Shown here piece after piece: positions 61,062-64,000 of a DNA stretch of 64,000 nucleotides. The DNA lies in contig NZ_CP015163.1 in NCBI RefSeq assembly GCF_003312875.1, positions 5,270,001 through 5,334,000 on the forward strand, read 5' to 3'. This stretch comes from Amycolatopsis albispora (GTDB lineage: Bacteria > Actinomycetota > Actinomycetes > Mycobacteriales > Pseudonocardiaceae). Each line of letters begins with the position of its first letter. Positions within the stretch are counted from its first letter, which is position 1. The position numbers and the translations under genes are program-made. Under the pieces are notes generated by a model, which was not told the origin of the DNA, ran no database searches, and saw only the letters and a program-made list of their open reading frames with translations.

Positions 61062-61819
61062 CCGGGGTCGTCACCACCGACAGCATCGCCTTCGCCGTCG
61101 CCCGCCGCGCCCAACAACTCGGCGCCGAGGTGCTGCTCACCGGGCTCCCCCGCGATCTCGATCGGGCCCGTGCGGCGGCAGCGCAGCTCACCGGCGACAT
61201 CGACGTCATCCCCTTCGACGCCACTGCCTCCCACGACACCGCCCGGCTCACCGCAACGATCGCTGAGCGGTGGGAGAGACTCGACGGCGCCCTGCACGCC
61301 ATCGCCTTCGCACCCGCCGACGCCCTGGAAGGCCCCCTACTCAACGCCCGCCCCGAAGGGATCGGACTGGCGTTCCAGACCAGCACCGTATCCCTCGCCG
61401 CGCTCGCCGCGGCGGTGAACCGGCTCGCCCCACCCTCCGGCGCCAGCCTGGTCGGGCTCGACTTCGACGCCAGCGCCGCGTGGCCGGTCTACAACTGGAT
61501 GGGCGTCTGCAAAGCCGGACTGGAGTCGCTCAACCGGTACCTCGCACGCGACCTCGGGCCTGCCGGAATCCGGGTCAACCTCGTCGCGGCCGGGCCGATC
61601 CATACCCGGGCGGCCACCGGCATCCCCGGCTTCGAAGCCCTGCTCGACGCCTGGGCAACCCGTTCGCCCTTGCGGTGGGACCCAGCCGACTCGACCCCGG
61701 TGGCCGACGCCGTCTGCTTCCTGTTCTCCGACCTCGCCCGCGCTATCACCGGCGAGATCCTCCACGTCGACGGCGGCTACCACGCCATGGCCGCGCCCCT
61801 GCGCCAACAGGGATCATGA
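61034..61819 (+). CDS. fabI: Enoyl-ACP reductase (InhA/FabI type)
   Basis: A 261-residue NADH-dependent reductase of the last step of fatty-acid elongation. Seen: GKHILVTGVVTTDSIAFAVA nucleotide-binding start, PFDATASHD, IAFAPADALEGPLL, and the active-site YNWMGVCKAGLESLNRYLAR (Tyr-x2-Met-x3-Lys as in InhA), GPIHTRAATGIPGF. GTG at 61034 has AAGGAG 7 bases upstream; an in-frame ATG at 60791 would add an 81-residue Arg-rich stretch that looks non-coding. A second InhA-like enzyme could support a dedicated acyl pathway or resist an inhibitor. Confidence 0.9.
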   Translation: MLDGKHILVTGVVTTDSIAFAVARRAQQLGAEVLLTGLPRDLDRARAAAAQLTGDIDVIPFDATASHDTARLTATIAERWERLDGALHAIAFAPADALEGPLLNARPEGIGLAFQTSTVSLAALAAAVNRLAPPSGASLVGLDFDASAAWPVYNWMGVCKAGLESLNRYLARDLGPAGIRVNLVAAGPIHTRAATGIPGFEALLDAWATRSPLRWDPADSTPVADAVCFLFSDLARAITGEILHVDGGYHAMAAPLRQQGS

Positions 61820-61920
61820 TGGGCCACGAGGACATCCAACACCTCCACACTGATCAGGGCAGGTGCCCTGGCGCAGACTGGGCAAGATCTCGGCTGGTTG
61901 ACCCGGTGGGCGCTCCATGA
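61816..61920 (+). CDS. 34-residue bridging ORF between fabI and bioD
   Basis: ATG at 61816 overlaps the fabI stop, and TGA (61918-61920) overlaps the bioD ATG. Product begins MMGHEDIQHLHTDQGRCPGA. Third case of this arrangement in the operon; may couple translation rather than give a stable protein. Confidence 0.3.
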   Translation: MMGHEDIQHLHTDQGRCPGADWARSRLVDPVGAP

Positions 61921-62597
61921 CCCGACCTAGCCGACTCATCCTGGTCACCGGCACCGGCACCGAGGTCGGCAAGACCTGGGTGACCGCCGCCTTGTCGCGA
62001 CGATTGCGAGCATTTGGCATCGAGGTCGCGGCCCGCAAACCGGCGCAGTCGTTCACACCCGGTGATACCGCGACCGACGCCGCCGTGCTCGGCGAGGCAA
62101 CTGACACGCCCGCCGACACGGTGTGCCCGCCACACCGGTGGTACCCGGTACCCCTCGCGCCACCGATGGCCGCCGACACCCTACAACTGGCTCCGATCCT
62201 GCTCGACGACCTCGTCGCCGAACTCGACTGGCCCTCAGACGTCGCCATCGGCTTCGTCGAGGGCGCAGGCGGGCTGTGCTCACCAATCGCCCATGACGGC
62301 GACACCCTCTCACTGGCGCAGCGGGTGAGACCGGACCTCGTGCTACTGGTCACCGAGCCTGTCCTAGGAGTTGTGTCCCAGGTGCGCCTCGCCGCGCGAG
62401 CCCTCACCGGACACGAGGTGCTAGTCGTCCTGAACCGATACGACCCCAGCGACGAGGTGCACCGGCGTAGCCGCGACTGGCTGACAGCCATCGACGCGCT
62501 CGCCGTACTCACCAACCACGACCTCGCCGACACCGTTGATTCCGACGCGGCCTGGCGCGCCATCAGCGGCGAGCCCCCCTCGGCACGCAATCCCTGA
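61917..62597 (+). CDS. bioD: Dethiobiotin synthase-like enzyme
   Basis: A 226-residue ATP-dependent carboxylase that uses CO2 and 7,8-diaminopelargonic acid to make dethiobiotin. Seen: P-loop LVTGTGTEVGKTWVTAAL, VAARKPAQSFTPGDTATDA (usual KPVQTG altered to KPAQSF), FVEGAGGLCSPIAHDGDTL. The altered substrate loop could mean a shifted substrate. No other biotin gene in view. Last gene of the dab-icd-ilvD-fabI chain. Confidence 0.82.
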   Translation: MTRPSRLILVTGTGTEVGKTWVTAALSRRLRAFGIEVAARKPAQSFTPGDTATDAAVLGEATDTPADTVCPPHRWYPVPLAPPMAADTLQLAPILLDDLVAELDWPSDVAIGFVEGAGGLCSPIAHDGDTLSLAQRVRPDLVLLVTEPVLGVVSQVRLAARALTGHEVLVVLNRYDPSDEVHRRSRDWLTAIDALAVLTNHDLADTVDSDAAWRAISGEPPSARNP

Positions 62598-62693
62598 CCA
62601 CGCCCCTCGGTCACTGACCCGCTTACCCACGTCCTGGACCCGAGCGGTTGGTCAGACCGGGTCAGTTTCACCCGGCAGCGACAGTCACCATGA

Positions 62694-63545
62694 GTGATCG
62701 CGAGAGGTGAGAACTCGACGCGGAACGGTATTGCTCTGCGCCAGCAGGCTCGCCTGAGTCGTGGCGAGGCTGCCAGCAGCGGCCGGCGCACTGTCGACAC
62801 CTGGCTTCCGATCCACGACTGGACCGAAACCCAGGTATGGCAACGCATCCATGCGTCAGGTGTGCCGTACCACCCGGCCTACGACCAGGGCATGACCCGC
62901 CTGTCGTGCTCCCTCTGTGTGCTCGCCAGCCGCGCGGATCTGGTTCGCGCCGCACAACTACGCCCGGAACTGGCCGCCGAGTACGCGGAGCTGGAAGCCG
63001 AGATCGGGCACCGGTTCCGCAACGACCTGTCCATGGCCGAGATCATCACCGCCGCCGAGCAAGCCGCAACCGCGGGACACACCGAGGAGACAGCCACGAT
63101 CGAGCTCGGCCAGGGCCAACTGTGGTGGCCGAGGTTCGAACGCCAGTCCGACCGCTACGGCACCGTGTTCCTGCTCACCGGTCCGGATGCCGAGGACTAC
63201 GTCTCGTTCGAGAACGCACCCGTCGGCCAACCGGGACGACTCGTCGCCATCGTGGTCGAGACACGTCGCTCCGAGCACTGTGGCGACATAGCGCGGTCCC
63301 TGGCACCCGTCACGCCGACGGTCGGCGAGGAGATCACGCTCGGCGCCGGCACGTTGTTCACCGACACCGATGCCGATCTCGGCATACCCACCGCCGTCGG
63401 CCTCGCGCCGGACGACAACCGGGACGCCGACTGGCTCGACCCACGCGCCTTGTACCGCTGCCACAACCAAACCGTGCGGCTCGAACTCCGCATCAGCAGC
63501 CACACCAACAAGCGCGCACACGACACCAGGCCACGCGCAGCCTGA
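62694..63545 (+). pseudogene. 5'-truncated PAPS-reductase-like gene with extra C-terminal domain
   Basis: A 283-residue frame whose first half matches the C-terminal part of phage-type PAPS reductase/DndC-like proteins: SSGRRTVDTWLPIHDWTETQ, GVPYHPAYDQGMTRLSCSLC, IGHRFRNDLSMAEI. The ATP-pyrophosphatase half with its SGGxDS loop is absent; homology begins at RGENSTR, right at the frame's start. The second half (QLWWPRFERQSDRYGTVFLL onward) is not recognised. The break coincides with a repeated GGGTCAGTTT motif, so a recombination event is likely. Might still be translated from GTG 62694. Confidence 0.65.
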
Positions 63546-63648
63546 GAGCCGTCGCTGGCGCGGCGAACAAAGTCACAAAGGCCGTCCCTGCTCAATCGCC
63601 ACACGAACCCCACCGCACACGCCGAGTGCGGGAAGAAGGAGAACGTAC

Positions 63649-63911
63649 GTGACCAGGCTGATCGAGTCCGGCTATGACGGGCAGTTCGTCACTGACCAGG
63701 TCGGTCATTCCCACGCGGCGACCACGGCGATCTACACGGCGGTCAGCAGCGACTTCAAAAACCTAAAGGTCCGCGAGCACCTGGACGCGGTGCCGAGGAA
63801 GCCGTGCTGCAACGCGCCTTCGCGATGGCCGAGACGGAGGCGGAGATGGACGACGACTTCAGCGATCACACGTCAGGTGAGCCTGCTGGCCGCCGGAGGA
63901 GGGTGCGATGA
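63649..63911 (+). pseudogene. C-terminal remnant of a tyrosine integrase (frameshifted)
   Basis: YVTRLIESGYDGQFVTDQVG and HSHAATTAIYTAVSSDF carry the box III His and catalytic Tyr of a phage/ICE-type integrase. Homology continues in another frame from ~63801 (EEAVLQRAFAMAETEAEMDD) and ends in TGA at 63909-63911, overlapping the next ATG. So the original gene was coupled to the HTH gene and has lost its 5' part and gained a frameshift. Confidence 0.72.
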
Positions 63912-64000
63912 ACGCGGTGTCCCGGCAAGGACCAGACGAGCAGAACGACGACGTGCAGGTCCGGCAGCCGCGCTACGAGTGGCGGCTGCGTGAGCTGATG
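63908..64000 (+). CDS. Start of a helix-turn-helix regulator (partial)
   Basis: The first 31 codons are in view. QPRYEWRLRELM is the typical opening of the small XRE regulators encoded directly after this integrase type. GGAGGAGGG (63895-63903) precedes the ATG. The 3' end lies beyond base 64000. Confidence 0.65.
   Translation, partial: MNAVSRQGPDEQNDDVQVRQPRYEWRLRELM

Noticed and set aside
60791..61819. 342-residue version of the InhA-like enzyme starting on the ilvD stop
   Set aside because: The extra 81 residues are Arg/Pro/His-rich with poor codon use, while GTG 61034 has a proper ribosome site and matches the family start.

Overview
The window is very GC-rich, densely packed DNA with many ATGA/GTGA start-stop overlaps. 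It reads as an actinomycete, probably of the Pseudonocardiales type: it carries an RbpA-like RNA polymerase-binding protein, a DUF574 methyltransferase, XRE regulators with long helical tails, an FxLD lanthipeptide cluster and an Rv0081-Rv0083-like block. That placement is inference; no rRNA, tRNA or CRISPR array is visible. Nearly everything is accessory rather than core genome.

Layout. (1) 1-3462: a HyfB-like subunit, a NuoB-like subunit and an ArsR regulator on the minus strand, in the order of M. tuberculosis Rv0083-Rv0082-Rv0081, divergent from a CBS-BON protein across a nest of palindromes. (2) 3572-9445: a recombinase-in-trio element with three tyrosine recombinases and a TnpC-like coiled-coil protein. 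(3) 9682-15329: two unknown genes, then DUF574 methyltransferase, NB-ARC STAND protein, small HTH protein and RbpA-like protein. (4) 15453-18995: minus-strand genes for an unknown protein, a small protein, an inositol monophosphatase-like enzyme, a degenerate NUDIX protein and a QueD-like synthase. (5) 19438-21370: XRE-TPR regulator and HAD phosphatase. (6) 21945-30413: a metal/oxyanion island with chrA, a response regulator-kinase-FetA-FetB operon, and a divergent PepSY-DUF1259-DUF378-chrB(N)-chrB(C)-copC operon. Pieces of an FxLD-type methyltransferase lie on both sides. (7) 31259-39155: FxLD lanthipeptide cluster with precursor, LanB, LanC, an elimination-domain/isoaspartyl-methyltransferase fusion and a helical protein. 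(8) 39606-42693: XRE regulator, small conserved protein, NUDIX hydrolase, a broken XRE gene and a lipoprotein. (9) 42794-46748: two TerC genes, each behind a yybP-ykoY-like (Mn2+) riboswitch, one fired from a palindromic two-way promoter. (10) 46813-51931: FolC-like, Sua5, MurF, a zinc-ribbon protein and a winged-helix regulator. (11) 52058-62597: dabB-dabA bicarbonate uptake followed by icd, ilvD, an InhA-like fabI and bioD, tightly coupled. (12) 62694-64000: a 5'-truncated PAPS-reductase-like gene, a frameshifted integrase tail and the start of an HTH gene, marking an old integration edge.

How it fits together. The chromate island shares a 16-bp operator between chrA and the chrB operon. 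The lanthipeptide core carries an Asp-Gly pair, the classic site for the fused methyltransferase. Several enzymes of the right-hand third use or release CO2/bicarbonate (Sua5, DabAB, isocitrate dehydrogenase, BioD), which suggests, but does not prove, a CO2-linked module of paralogues.
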